NCBI GenBank assembly: GCA_902779355.1
Contig: CACZBF010000006.1
Coordinates: forward strand, 124,001-188,000
Direction of reading: 5' to 3'
Length of the DNA stretch: 64,000 nt
DNA from: an uncultured Lachnospiraceae bacterium
GTDB taxonomy: Bacteria > Bacillota > Clostridia > Lachnospirales > Lachnospiraceae
Each line of letters opens with the position of its first letter. The first letter of the stretch is position 1. The position numbers and the translations under genes were made by a program. A model generated the notes under the pieces. The model was not told the DNA's origin, made no database searches, and was given only the letters and a program-made list of their open reading frames with translations. Positions 25,185 through 34,418 of this stretch are shown piece by piece.

Positions 25185-25762
25185 TGAGCGAGTCCTCTTG
25201 CCTTCAGATATTCCTGAAAACTCGGATGTACCTTATCTTTCTCCGACAGGAGCAGATCCTGCTCCGTCATCCCGTCCATCGGCCATTCCACGCCGATCGC
25301 CGGGTCATTCCACATGAGGCCGCCCTCGTCATTCGGATGATAGAAGTCTGTCACTTTATAGCAAAACTCTGCATATTCCGAGAGCACAAGGAAGCCGTGC
25401 GCAAAATTCTTCGGCACGAAAAACTGCTTTTTGTTCTCTGCGGAAAGACGGACACCAAACCATTTTCCAAAAGTCTCAGATCCTGGCCGCAGATCCACCG
25501 CCACGTCGAACACCTCTCCGTTCACCACGCGCACCAGCTTATCCTGGGGGTAGTTGATCTGGAAATGAAGACCGCGCAGCACGCCTCTCTTGCTGGCAGA
25601 TTGGTTGTCCTGCACGAACTCGCAGTCAATCCCTGCTTCCTTGAAATCATTGAAGTTGTAGGTCTCCATGAAATATCCGCGCTCATCTCCGTAAACTGCC
25701 GGCTCGATGACCGTGAGTCCCTTGATCCCATTGCAATCCTTTGTGACGTTGATTTTTCCCAT
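25181..25762 (-). CDS. rfbC: dTDP-4-dehydrorhamnose 3,5-epimerase
   Basis: 193 residues, normal for RmlC. The conserved segments are GYFMETYN, FVQDNQSAS, RGVLRGLHFQ (catalytic His) and VDLRPGS, then FVPKNFAHGFLVLSE, and the cupin fold is evident from motif order. It catalyses the third step of dTDP-L-rhamnose synthesis. There is a good ribosome site (AAGGAG) 10 bases before ATG. It overlaps the exporter permease by 4 bases and follows rfbA, tying rhamnose supply to export. Confidence 0.95.
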   Translation of the reverse strand: MGKINVTKDCNGIKGLTVIEPAVYGDERGYFMETYNFNDFKEAGIDCEFVQDNQSASKRGVLRGLHFQINYPQDKLVRVVNGEVFDVAVDLRPGSETFGKWFGVRLSAENKKQFFVPKNFAHGFLVLSEYAEFCYKVTDFYHPNDEGGLMWNDPAIGVEWPMDGMTEQDLLLSEKDKVHPSFQEYLKARGLAQ

Positions 25763-25791
25763 CGTTTCAGATCTCCTTCATACTCTCTTTA

Positions 25792-26670
25792 TTACAATCC
25801 TTCTGCGACATCCATCAGGTATTTACCGTAGTCCGTCTTCATCAGCGGTTCTGCCAGCTTTTTCAACTGCTCCGTGTCGATGAACCCTCGTTTGAACGCG
25901 ATCTCTTCCACGCAGGATACATACAGCCCCTGCCGTTTCTGGATGGACGAAACAAAATTCGCCGCCGCGAGGAGCATATCATGGTTTCCGGTATCGAGCC
26001 ACGCAAACCCACGGCCCAGTGTCTCCACAGAGAGCGCGCCCCGCTCCAGATAATGGTTGTTGACACTCGTGATCTCGATCTCGCCTCTTGCGGAAGGTTT
26101 CACATTCCGTGCGATCTCGACAACGTCATTATCGTAAAAATAGAGGCCCGGTACCGCGTAATTGCTCTTCGGATGCGCCGGTTTCTCTTCGATCGAGAGT
26201 GCCTTACCGTTCTCATCAAACTCCACGACGCCGTACTCCCTCGGATCTTTCACATAGTAACCGAAGATCGTCGCGCCGCCTTCCTTTTCCGTCCGCTCCG
26301 CGGCACTCCGCAGCACCTTGGAAAAGCTCTGCCCGTAGAAGATGTTGTCACCCAGCACGAGCGCAGCCGGATCTTTTTCTATGAAATCCGCACCGACGAT
26401 GAACGCATCCGCAAGCCCGCGCGGTTCTTCCTGGACAGCGTATTCGATCCGCATCCCGAACTGGCTGCCGTCTTTCAAGAGATCCTCAAATACCGGCAGA
26501 TCCCGCGGCGTCGATATGATCAAAACCTCACGAATCCCGGCCAGCATCAAGGTCGACAGCGGATAATAGATCATCGGTTTGTCATAGACCGGCATGATCT
26601 GCTTACTGATCGCCTTCGTCAAAGGATAGAGTCTCGTCCCGCTCCCGCCTGCTAAAATAAGTCCTTTCAT
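25792..26670 (-). CDS. rfbA: Glucose-1-phosphate thymidylyltransferase
   Basis: 292 residues. [17 protein letters not shown] is the nucleotidyltransferase signature, followed by [16 protein letters not shown] and [13 protein letters not shown], all typical of RmlA. It makes dTDP-glucose from glucose-1-phosphate, the first step to dTDP-rhamnose. Two ATGs are adjacent; the second (26670) is 7 bases from AGGAGG and is preferred over 26673 (4 bases). The gene precedes rfbC by 29 bases. Confidence 0.95.
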   Translation of the reverse strand: MKGLILAGGSGTRLYPLTKAISKQIMPVYDKPMIYYPLSTLMLAGIREVLIISTPRDLPVFEDLLKDGSQFGMRIEYAVQEEPRGLADAFIVGADFIEKDPAALVLGDNIFYGQSFSKVLRSAAERTEKEGGATIFGYYVKDPREYGVVEFDENGKALSIEEKPAHPKSNYAVPGLYFYDNDVVEIARNVKPSARGEIEITSVNNHYLERGALSVETLGRGFAWLDTGNHDMLLAAANFVSSIQKRQGLYVSCVEEIAFKRGFIDTEQLKKLAEPLMKTDYGKYLMDVAEGL

Positions 26671-26681
26671 CATTCACCCTC

Positions 26682-28031
26682 CTAAAACTTCATTGCCACT
26701 TCTATAAATGCCGCAAAGCCGCCGACAAACACAAACAATTTTTCAAAGCTTTCCACCCCGGCATCACTCCGTCTCCTACGCAGGAGCAGGCAGGAAAGAA
26801 AGATCAATGCAAACCAGAGAAAGACATCTGTCCGCGTCCCGGAAGCATACACGGTCGGGGAAAAACCCATGGCGACCGTCGTCATGCCGCCACCGAGAAA
26901 GATCGCTGCCGGCAGGCAAAAACCCTTGATCCCGGAATCTCCTGCGTCCCACAGGGTTTTCAGCATCGCCACGATCCAAAGGATCGTGAAAAACACCGGA
27001 AACCAGGTCGTCATATTCGTAAAGTCAAACGATTCCGCTTTGTAATGGCTATAGAACCACTGCACAAGCTGCGGGAACAGCACGATCAGATAAGAATACA
27101 AAATCGTATAAAGGAGCGGCACCGCTGCCAGAAATACCGGCCCGTCCGCCTTCCCGCGCTTTCGCCACGCAGCGAAAAGAAAGATCACCGAAAGCGGGAA
27201 CATCAGCATCCCGGGCAGTGCAAAGAACATATCAAACGTGTGCGTCACGCCGAGATACAGCTTTTCAAATAAGCCAAAAGCTCCGAAGTTCGCAAAATGC
27301 GCCGCGATCTCCTGTTCCTGGCGCAAGCCGTTTGCGGGTCCTAAGACCACGGAAAGTAACATTGCGACCGCAACGATCAGCTGCACGATCTGAAATCGCG
27401 TGATGATCCATTTCCCTTCCCGGAGCCTCTGCGTCACGATCGCCGCCATCGACACCACAAGAAACAGCACTGCTGCCTGCTCCTGATCACAGGCATAGCA
27501 GGTGGCAACAAGTCCGATGATCCAAAGCCAGACCGGGATCTTTTTCCCTTCCATGCAACGTTTCAAAGGGATGAAACTGACCAAAAGAGCCGCCAATACC
27601 CACCAGTACACGGCTGTCGTCGACATCCAGCCCGCACCCGCCATACTCTCAAACGGATAGAGCAAGAGCAGCACCGCAAGGGTCGCTTTTTCCCAGAGTG
27701 TCTCCAGCGAAAGCAGATGATCCAGGGAAAGCACGATCACGGCGGAGAAAAAAATGTTCAGAATCCTCCAGATCCAGTCATAATCACCGATCAGACAAAG
27801 GAAAAGGTCTAAAAGCCACCGGCCGGAAAACGTCTGATAACGGTCCAAAAATACGAACTGCAGCAGGCTTTGCCCTTTCCAGTTCATCATGCGAAAATAA
27901 TTGTCGCCGAACCAGACATCCACACGCAGCGTATAGACTGCAAAAACCACGATCACAAGCAGATACGGAAGCCAAAGGATCGGCTTCCGCGTCTTGCGAT
28001 ACCCTTTATTTTCCTGCGTACATGTCATCAT
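26682..28031 (-). CDS. Polytopic membrane protein, possible GT-C glycosyltransferase
   Basis: 449 residues with ten to eleven helices. The first extracytoplasmic loop reads WFGDNYF...SGRWLLDL, placing acidic residues after helix 1 as in GT-C enzymes; the pattern recalls DUF6056/GtrII-like families but I cannot assign it firmly. The start is one of two adjacent ATGs (28031, 28028), overlapping the 3' end of rfbB by about 25 bases, with no clear Shine-Dalgarno. It lies between rfbB and rfbA, consistent with decoration of the rhamnose polymer outside the membrane. Confidence 0.7.
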   Translation of the reverse strand: MMTCTQENKGYRKTRKPILWLPYLLVIVVFAVYTLRVDVWFGDNYFRMMNWKGQSLLQFVFLDRYQTFSGRWLLDLFLCLIGDYDWIWRILNIFFSAVIVLSLDHLLSLETLWEKATLAVLLLLYPFESMAGAGWMSTTAVYWWVLAALLVSFIPLKRCMEGKKIPVWLWIIGLVATCYACDQEQAAVLFLVVSMAAIVTQRLREGKWIITRFQIVQLIVAVAMLLSVVLGPANGLRQEQEIAAHFANFGAFGLFEKLYLGVTHTFDMFFALPGMLMFPLSVIFLFAAWRKRGKADGPVFLAAVPLLYTILYSYLIVLFPQLVQWFYSHYKAESFDFTNMTTWFPVFFTILWIVAMLKTLWDAGDSGIKGFCLPAAIFLGGGMTTVAMGFSPTVYASGTRTDVFLWFALIFLSCLLLRRRRSDAGVESFEKLFVFVGGFAAFIEVAMKF

Positions 28032-29091
28032 AATACTTCTGATAATCGCCGCTTGTGACGTTCTTCATCCAGTCCTGATGTTCCAGATACCATTTGATCG
28101 TCTTCTTGATCCCGTCCTTGAACATCGTCTCCGGCTCCCAGCCAATCTCGGCTTTGATCTTGTCCGGTGCGATGGCGTATCTCCTGTCGTGGCCTTTCCG
28201 GTCGCCGACATATTTGATCAGATCCTTGCTGATGTTTTTCTTGCGTGGATCGTCATCGGGCAGATATTCCTGCAGCGTCTCGATCACGATGTTGACAATC
28301 TCGATGTTGCGCTTCTCATTGTGTCCGCCGATATTGTAAGTCTCAAATAGCTTGCCCTGCTCCTGCACCATGTCGATACCCTTTGCATGGTCATCCACAT
28401 AGAGCCAGTCGCGGATGTTCATCCCATCTCCGTATACCGGAAGGTCCTTCCCCTGTAATGCGTTGTTGATCAGCAGCGGGATCAGCTTCTCCGGGAACTG
28501 ATACGGACCGTAGTTGTTGGAGGTATTCGTGATGTTCGCCGGGAATTTGTAGGTGTCCATATAAGATTTCACAAGCAGATCCGAGCTGGCCTTGCTTGCG
28601 GAATACGGGCTGTGCGGCTGATACGGCGTTGTCTCGTAGAAATAACTCTTGCCGTCATCCGGAAGCGATCCGTAAACCTCGTCCGTGGAAACATGAAGGA
28701 ACTTCTTGCCCTCCTTATAGGTGCCGTCCGGCAGCTCCCATGCTGCTTTCGCACAATTCAGCATCACTGCGGTTCCGATCACGTTGGTATGAACAAACAC
28801 CTCCGGATTCTTGATGGAACGGTCCACATGGCTCTCTGCCGCAAAATGGACCACGCGGTCGATATCGTTCTCCGCGAAGATCTTTTCGATCGCCGCTTTA
28901 TCCGTGATATCTGCACGGATGAACGTGTAATTATCCTTGCCTTCCAGATCTTTTAAGTTTTCCAGATTACCGGCATAAGTCAGCGCGTCCACATTGATAA
29001 TGCGGATCGTGTCTCCGTACTTCCGGAACATGTAGTGGATGTAATTGGAACCGATGAATCCGGCTCCTCCGGTTACCAGATAAGTTCTCAT
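28006..29091 (-). CDS. rfbB: dTDP-glucose 4,6-dehydratase
   Basis: 361 residues from MRTYLVTGGAGFIG, preceded by GGAGGGA; the longer upstream frame crosses the promoter and is rejected. It has the Rossmann motif TGGAGFIGSNY, HFAAESHVDRS, STDEVYGSL and YSASKASSD (catalytic Tyr/Lys). It converts dTDP-glucose to the 4-keto-6-deoxy sugar. The gene has its own promoter at 29149-29177, so rfbB-rfbA-rfbC-wzm can be expressed apart from the genes upstream. Confidence 0.95.
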   Translation of the reverse strand: MRTYLVTGGAGFIGSNYIHYMFRKYGDTIRIINVDALTYAGNLENLKDLEGKDNYTFIRADITDKAAIEKIFAENDIDRVVHFAAESHVDRSIKNPEVFVHTNVIGTAVMLNCAKAAWELPDGTYKEGKKFLHVSTDEVYGSLPDDGKSYFYETTPYQPHSPYSASKASSDLLVKSYMDTYKFPANITNTSNNYGPYQFPEKLIPLLINNALQGKDLPVYGDGMNIRDWLYVDDHAKGIDMVQEQGKLFETYNIGGHNEKRNIEIVNIVIETLQEYLPDDDPRKKNISKDLIKYVGDRKGHDRRYAIAPDKIKAEIGWEPETMFKDGIKKTIKWYLEHQDWMKNVTSGDYQKYYDDMYAGK

Positions 29092-29118
29092 GAGTTGTCC
29101 CTCCTGTCTTGTATCAGC

Positions 29119-29134
29119 GGGTCTTGACAGACCC
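29119..29134. promoter_or_regulatory. Small inverted repeat in the rfbB leader
   Basis: GGGTC (29119-29123) and GACCC (29130-29134) surround TTGACA. It lies in the 5' leader, between the promoter and the ribosome site of rfbB; it could be an operator or an mRNA hairpin. Confidence 0.4.
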
Positions 29135-29148
29135 CACACACTTTCGAA

Positions 29149-29177
29149 ATTATACCATAATTCGCCGTTATTGGCAA
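29149..29177 (-). promoter_or_regulatory. Internal promoter for rfbB and downstream genes
   Basis: Minus strand -35 TTGCCA (29177-29172) within the last codons of the rhamnosidase gene, 17-base spacer, -10 TATAAT (29154-29149). The leader is about 50 bases. Confidence 0.75.
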
Positions 29178-31588
29178 ACCGCGTGAAGCACGATCTCATT
29201 GCTGTCCTGCGGGGTCGTCAGGACGAGAACGTTCCCGTTGCGCAGTCCCTGCTTCGTCACATCCTGCCCATTCATTGTGACCTTCATGTTTTTCCCCAAC
29301 ACCGGCACACTGATCTCGGCTGTCAGTGACTGCGGCTTTTTGAGCGTCAGATCATACTTTTCTCTGGTTTTTTTAATCTCTGCCGCGATCTCTCCCGAAG
29401 GCGTCGGCACCGTACAGGCGATCTCGGACATGCTCCCCATCTGCGGCCGAACCTGAAACCGTTCCCACCCTGGCGAAAGAGGAGAAAGACCGGCGAAGTC
29501 CCGGGAGAGCAGCACCAACGGTCCGCCGCTCCAAGCGTGATTATGCGATCCCTCGTCATAGTTCCAGTATTCCCACAGTGTACTCGTCCGTTTCCCGTTT
29601 TTGCCTGTGATCATGACACCGTACTGCTTTTTCATCCGCATTTCCGCAAGATCCACCCGTCCCATCTTCATGAGCGCGCTCTCCACATAGTATTCCAAGA
29701 GGGGCGTCGCATCATACGAAGTTTCAAAGACCTTCGCCATGGTACCATACTGCGATTCGTCGGCAAACCCGGCCAGCACGGCGATCGCGTTTGCGCGCTC
29801 ATCCGGATGCGTCACATCACCCGTAATATAAAACTCTCCATTCCAGAAAGCCTGAAAGCCTTCCTTGATCACAGCATATCGGTCATCGTACAGCTGACAG
29901 TCCTCTTCCCTTCCGATCTCTTTCGCGATCTTAGACATATTTTGCATCGCCATACCGTACCAGGCGTTTTCAAGCGGAACCGTGTCTGTATTTCCTGTGG
30001 AATCAGCCCATTTCCAACCTCTTGACGGCATGAAATACACATGCTTGTCCGGGCCGATCGCCCATTGGTCCAGATACGCTTTCGTCGGTTCATAGACCTC
30101 TTCCAACAAGGCGAGATCCCCGCTGTACAGGTAATAGTCCCAATAGGCGTTAAACCCCATCAGCATCTGGATCGGCAGCTCCGTCCGTTCTCCCCAGACC
30201 GGAACGAACGCACTGAGCGACCCTTCCTCTCCTGGCCAGCCAAACTCCGTGCGTAATCCTGTACGGTATATCTGCTCCTTATTTGCCCCGAGACAATAAG
30301 CCGCTTCCTGCATTTCCATGGCCATATCCGCAAACCACTGTGCCCGTTCTCTGGTCGGGCAGTCCATATAGGTATCATGCATACAGACATAAAGCGTACG
30401 CCGCGCTTTTTCCCATAGCTTGTTGAGGTAAAGATCATCAGAGGAAAAACTCCCCGCAAACGAGGTATCATACCCCACCTCGCGGTAGTTCAACGACCGT
30501 ATCGTCACGCCTGCAGGGATCTCATAATAGACCCTCTCTCCGTTCATCCACGACAGACACTCAAACTCCTGCTCACCTTCCCGCGTCACATAGACGGCTC
30601 TGACGGAATTTCCGTTCGGATCCGCATACATATCTGTTTTGATCACAATGAGCCGTCCCGCTTCATCGGAACTCACGGTCAGCCGCGGCAGGAGCTGTGC
30701 ATTATACGGCGCTTTCATTTCGATCGTCTCTTTTTCCGCCGTTACGGTATAATCTTGATATTCCTTTCCGTTCTCATATTCTTTGATCCCGAAGTCCTTG
30801 ATCATCGGGATCTGGCGGGGAACCATCTCCCCGTAAGGCGTCTCACCCGCCCTCGCATAGCCGATCGCGCTTCCCCAGAGCCTGTCATCATATGCGCTTT
30901 CCGTCCAGGGATCGAAATCCGCGTTATACCAGACGTCCTTCTCCGGCAGACGCCCGTTAGCCTCGTTATAAATGGTCACGAAGTTCCCTGCTGGACTGAC
31001 CTTCCAGCTTTCATCCGAAACGACAGCAGTTCCGCCCGCGTCCATCTGGAAATACATGCCGGCGCGCCCTGTCGACACATAAGAGGAGTTGTCCGACGGT
31101 CCCCAGTACCATACCAGCATGGAGATCGTGTTTTCACCGGGTTTCAGATAACTGCTCAAATCCACCGCGTCATAGTAAATCGTGCCTCCGCGGATCCCAC
31201 GCTTTTCACCGCCCTCTTTCACGACCGGTTCACCGTTGACATATAGCCAGTATCTCGAATCCACGGAAATATATGCGATGGCCTGCTGGGTCAAAGGCTC
31301 CTCCGGCAGGGTCACCTTTTTGCGGAAACGCATCCAGCTGTTGGGGTCGTTGCTCTCATTCCAGATCCACTTCCCTTTCCAGGAAGCAGGTGCATCCGGG
31401 ATCACGTATTCCACAGCGTCCTGCATACCGTCTGTCTTTTCCGATGTTGCGGCAGCAGGCTCCATTTCGCCGGGTCCCGGCTCTTTTCCGTAAACAACAT
31501 CTCTTCCCATAACAAAAGCGCTCCCGCTACTCAGCAGGAGCATCAGCAAAAAGAATCCTGTCATGATCGTTGCTTTGATCTTTCTCAT
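29168..31588 (-). CDS. Secreted alpha-L-rhamnosidase-like glycoside hydrolase (GH78 type)
   Basis: 806 residues. A signal peptide or anchor (about 8-27, ending SGSAFVMG) precedes a beta-sandwich domain containing SWKGKWIWNESND. The (alpha/alpha)6 catalytic core follows with YMDCPTRERAQW and a later ESALMKMGRVDLA, and a C-terminal beta domain with HNHAWSGGPL. This order is that of GH78. The enzyme would cleave terminal rhamnose outside the cell. It overlaps the DUF2304 gene by 4 bases, so it is a true member of the polysaccharide operon, not a catabolic cluster. A role in trimming or remodelling the cell's own rhamnose glycan is inference. Confidence 0.85.
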   Translation of the reverse strand: MRKIKATIMTGFFLLMLLLSSGSAFVMGRDVVYGKEPGPGEMEPAAATSEKTDGMQDAVEYVIPDAPASWKGKWIWNESNDPNSWMRFRKKVTLPEEPLTQQAIAYISVDSRYWLYVNGEPVVKEGGEKRGIRGGTIYYDAVDLSSYLKPGENTISMLVWYWGPSDNSSYVSTGRAGMYFQMDAGGTAVVSDESWKVSPAGNFVTIYNEANGRLPEKDVWYNADFDPWTESAYDDRLWGSAIGYARAGETPYGEMVPRQIPMIKDFGIKEYENGKEYQDYTVTAEKETIEMKAPYNAQLLPRLTVSSDEAGRLIVIKTDMYADPNGNSVRAVYVTREGEQEFECLSWMNGERVYYEIPAGVTIRSLNYREVGYDTSFAGSFSSDDLYLNKLWEKARRTLYVCMHDTYMDCPTRERAQWFADMAMEMQEAAYCLGANKEQIYRTGLRTEFGWPGEEGSLSAFVPVWGERTELPIQMLMGFNAYWDYYLYSGDLALLEEVYEPTKAYLDQWAIGPDKHVYFMPSRGWKWADSTGNTDTVPLENAWYGMAMQNMSKIAKEIGREEDCQLYDDRYAVIKEGFQAFWNGEFYITGDVTHPDERANAIAVLAGFADESQYGTMAKVFETSYDATPLLEYYVESALMKMGRVDLAEMRMKKQYGVMITGKNGKRTSTLWEYWNYDEGSHNHAWSGGPLVLLSRDFAGLSPLSPGWERFQVRPQMGSMSEIACTVPTPSGEIAAEIKKTREKYDLTLKKPQSLTAEISVPVLGKNMKVTMNGQDVTKQGLRNGNVLVLTTPQDSNEIVLHAVCQ

Positions 31589-31935
31589 GACTTCGTTTTT
31601 TCCTCCAATTCATTTTTCAAAAGCGCCAGGTCCTGTGTCATCTGCTTGACCTGCTCATTCAGCTTGCTGACTTTTGCGGACAGTCCGAAGATGATCACGA
31701 TCGCAAGCAAAAACCCCAGGAAAAACAACATGTTGACCGGCAGAGCAAAGCCAAGGAGCCGCGAGATCCCCTCCAGCAGCGACGGAAAAATATCCAGGAT
31801 CAAAAGCAGGATGCAAACCACAAGCCATACCAGGGCATGACGAATATCGATCACGCGCCGTTTGATCGCCGTGCAGACATAGAGAAATGCCAGCACCATT
31901 ATGATCCCGATAAAGATCCTCATCCTTATATCCAT
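31585..31935 (-). CDS. DUF2304 family small membrane protein
   Basis: 116 residues with three membrane helices (about 5-20, 33-52, 68-90) and a C-terminal coiled tail (SKLNEQVKQMTQDLALLKNE). DUF2304 genes commonly lie next to dolichyl-phosphate-mannose-synthase-like GT2 genes, as here (31988-32674). The function is unknown; a helper or flippase role for a polyprenyl-phosphate sugar is suggested by context only. The start has GGAGTAGG as ribosome site. Confidence 0.85.
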   Translation of the reverse strand: MDIRMRIFIGIIMVLAFLYVCTAIKRRVIDIRHALVWLVVCILLLILDIFPSLLEGISRLLGFALPVNMLFFLGFLLAIVIIFGLSAKVSKLNEQVKQMTQDLALLKNELEEKTKS

Positions 31936-31987
31936 CGTTCCTACTCCGCTCCGTTTCTTTCTGTCAAACCCATTCTCTTCGGGCTGC

Positions 31988-32674
31988 TCAGCGTTTCCCG
32001 GCCATCAGCACCGCGAGGGATACTTTGACCATGTAATAAATCGATTTCCGCGGGGAGATCGAAGATACGCCGGCTGATCGTTCATTCATCTCCACCGGCA
32101 TCTCCCGCACCTTTTTCCCGGCTTTCAGGATCGTCGTCACACTCTCCGGCTCCGGATAATCCCGTGGGTAGTCGTTTGCATAGATCTCAATCACGTCCCG
32201 ATTGCAGATACGCATCCCGGAAGTCGGGTCCGTAATGGTCTGCCCCGTCATCTTTCTGATCAGCCAGGAAAAATAGCGGATCCCAAGCCGCCTCAGACCC
32301 GAGGACTGAAATCCTTTCTTTTCGATGTAACGGGAGCCGATCACCATATCCAGATCTTCATCGACGAGCTTTTTCGCCATTGCATCCAGGAATTTGGCAT
32401 TGTGCTGCCCGTCACCGTCAAACTGGACCGCGATGTCATAATCATGCGTCTTCGCATATTGATAGCCGGTCTGGACACCGCCACCGATGCCAAGATTGAC
32501 GGGAAGATTGACCACATGCAAACGGTGCGATTCGCAGATCCTTTGCGTATCATCCGTCGAACAATCATTGATGATGATGTAGTCAAAGTCCGGCGCATTT
32601 TCCCGCAGGTCTTTGACGGTTTTTAAAATGCTCCCCTCCTCGTTGTAGGCAGGGATGATGGCAAGTTTCTTCAT
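31988..32674 (-). CDS. GT2 glycosyltransferase, polyprenyl-phosphate sugar synthase type
   Basis: 228 residues from MKKLAIIPAYNEEGS, with GAAGAG upstream. The GT-A motifs are IIPAYNEE, YIIINDCSTDDT and VQFDGDGQHN (DxD) followed by VIGSRY, as in DPM1/GtrB-like enzymes that charge undecaprenyl or dolichyl phosphate with one sugar. The C-terminal GtrB membrane helices are absent, so membrane contact may come through the DUF2304 protein next door. It would supply the donors used by the DUF2142, GtrII-like and 26682-28031 proteins (inference). Confidence 0.85.
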   Translation of the reverse strand: MKKLAIIPAYNEEGSILKTVKDLRENAPDFDYIIINDCSTDDTQRICESHRLHVVNLPVNLGIGGGVQTGYQYAKTHDYDIAVQFDGDGQHNAKFLDAMAKKLVDEDLDMVIGSRYIEKKGFQSSGLRRLGIRYFSWLIRKMTGQTITDPTSGMRICNRDVIEIYANDYPRDYPEPESVTTILKAGKKVREMPVEMNERSAGVSSISPRKSIYYMVKVSLAVLMAGKR

Positions 32675-32684
32675 ACTAAACTCT

Positions 32685-33518
32685 TCACTTATGAACAAAC
32701 AGTTTCAAATAGATATTTGCAGCAAAATTCCGAAGCTTCCGGATCCTGACGGACTTTTTGAATTCCACTTCCGTGAGGGAGACGGCATCTCCATGTTTTC
32801 GAAGCAGCATCTCATGCTCTTTCACATACGTCTCTGTCTTATCTCCGGCGATCACTTCACCGGTATTGCTGTCATTTCGTACACGGAAGTAATTCAGCGG
32901 CTCATGAATGATAAAAATATCTCCCTGGCAAGCCAGCCGGACAAACCATTCATAATCCAGAATATAGACAAAATCCGTGTCAAACCCGCCATATTGCTCT
33001 ATCACGCTGCGACGGACCGTATTGGCAAGCGGTGCGCCAAAATAATCCTGCGAAAAAAAGCCGGCTCTGACGACCGTTTTCCCGTCCACGAGCCCGGTCG
33101 CTTTCGGATAACGCCGATACCATCCCTTTGGCTTGCCGTTCAGGTCAAAGAGTCTCGTATCGCTCTCCGCAAAGAGCGCCGTCGGATGGTCGATGAGTGC
33201 CTGCACTTCTTTTTCCAACGCTTCCGGCACGATCACATCGTCCGCGCAGAGGAGCTTGATGAACTCTCCTTTGCAGTGCGAGAGGCAGTTGTTCCAGTTC
33301 CCGCTCATGCCGAGATTCTGCTCGTTTCGGATCAATCGGATCCTCGGATCATCAATCTTTTCAATAACGGCGACCGTGTCATCCGTGCTCTTGTCATCGC
33401 AGATCACGATCTCCAGATTTTGATAGGTCTGTTTTCGCACGGAATCAATGGTTTCCGTAATATACGCCCCGTTGTTGTAAGCCGGGATACAGACACTGAC
33501 TAAGGGTTGTCCGTTCAT
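32685..33518 (-). CDS. GT2 glycosyltransferase
   Basis: 277 residues from MNGQPLVSVC; the start overlaps the rfbD stop as ATGA and has GAAAGGG upstream. The GT-A domain has VCIPAYNNGAYI, VICDDKSTDDT and LLCADDVI as the DxD-like site, then YILDYEWFVR. It probably adds one sugar of the repeat unit in the cytoplasm. The frame extended to 33557 is inside rfbD and not needed. Confidence 0.9.
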   Translation of the reverse strand: MNGQPLVSVCIPAYNNGAYITETIDSVRKQTYQNLEIVICDDKSTDDTVAVIEKIDDPRIRLIRNEQNLGMSGNWNNCLSHCKGEFIKLLCADDVIVPEALEKEVQALIDHPTALFAESDTRLFDLNGKPKGWYRRYPKATGLVDGKTVVRAGFFSQDYFGAPLANTVRRSVIEQYGGFDTDFVYILDYEWFVRLACQGDIFIIHEPLNYFRVRNDSNTGEVIAGDKTETYVKEHEMLLRKHGDAVSLTEVEFKKSVRIRKLRNFAANIYLKLFVHK

Positions 33519-34384
33519 GCCAGCCCTTTCATATAGACTTCGATCGCATCGTGCCAATCCGCCATGCGATAGTCACTTGTAAGTTTGAGCATATAATTCT
33601 CGAGGATCGAAAACGCCGGACGGTCTGCCGATGCCGGGTTCATCTCCTTATACTGTGCGCTCGTCACATGGTTGACCTTTGTTTTCTTTCCGGCCAGCCG
33701 CATGATCTCTTCCGTAAAATCTGCCCAGTTCGTCTGTCCTTCACAGGTTGCATGGAAGAGGCCGTAGTTTTCCGTCGGCTCCAGAAAATGGATCATCTTC
33801 GCAAGCTCCACGGCGGATGTCGGCGAACCAAACTGGTCGCCCACCACCGAAAGTTCCTCATGCGTCTCGGAAAGAGAGAGCATCGTCTTCACGAAATTCT
33901 TTCCGTCTCCGTAAAGCCACGCCGTGCGGAGCATGAAATAGCGCTGCGCAAACTGCTCGACAAATCGCTCTCCTTCATATTTCGTCTTGCCATAAGCGCT
34001 GATCGGGCCAGGCTGATCAAACTCCGTCAACGGATCCGGATTCGTTCCCGGGAAAACATAGTCCGTGGAAACATGGATCAGCTTCGCACCGGTCTCAGTC
34101 GCAGCGATGGAAAGGTTGCGCGGGCCGATCGCATTGACTTTATAAGCAAAATCCCAATCTTTCTCGCATCCGTCCACATTGGTGGCCGCTGCACAGTTGA
34201 TGATCACATCCGGCTTGGTCTCGCGTGCCAAACCGACTGTCTCCTCAACATTTGAAATATCAAGCTTTGTGATCCCCTCTGCGTCGATGACGTCGGTATT
34301 AATGAAATCCGCTTCGCCTTCGTATTCTTTTCGGATCGCTCTGCCAAGCTGCCCGTTGCAGCCCGTGATCAGGATCTTTTTCAT
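33515..34384 (-). CDS. rfbD: dTDP-4-dehydrorhamnose reductase
   Basis: 289 residues, usual for RmlD. ILITGCNGQLGRAI is the NAD(P)-binding motif; NCAAATNVDGCEKD, HVSTDYVFPG and YGKTKYEGE (catalytic Tyr-x-x-x-Lys) follow. It performs the last step of dTDP-L-rhamnose synthesis. The ribosome site is AAAGGAG. The 174-base gap upstream contains the large cruciform repeat at 34419-34551, unusual inside an otherwise tight operon. Confidence 0.95.
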   Translation of the reverse strand: MKKILITGCNGQLGRAIRKEYEGEADFINTDVIDAEGITKLDISNVEETVGLARETKPDVIINCAAATNVDGCEKDWDFAYKVNAIGPRNLSIAATETGAKLIHVSTDYVFPGTNPDPLTEFDQPGPISAYGKTKYEGERFVEQFAQRYFMLRTAWLYGDGKNFVKTMLSLSETHEELSVVGDQFGSPTSAVELAKMIHFLEPTENYGLFHATCEGQTNWADFTEEIMRLAGKKTKVNHVTSAQYKEMNPASADRPAFSILENYMLKLTSDYRMADWHDAIEVYMKGLA

Positions 34385-34418
34385 AAGTTTTCTCCTTTTC
34401 TATCGTGTTTTTCATTAT

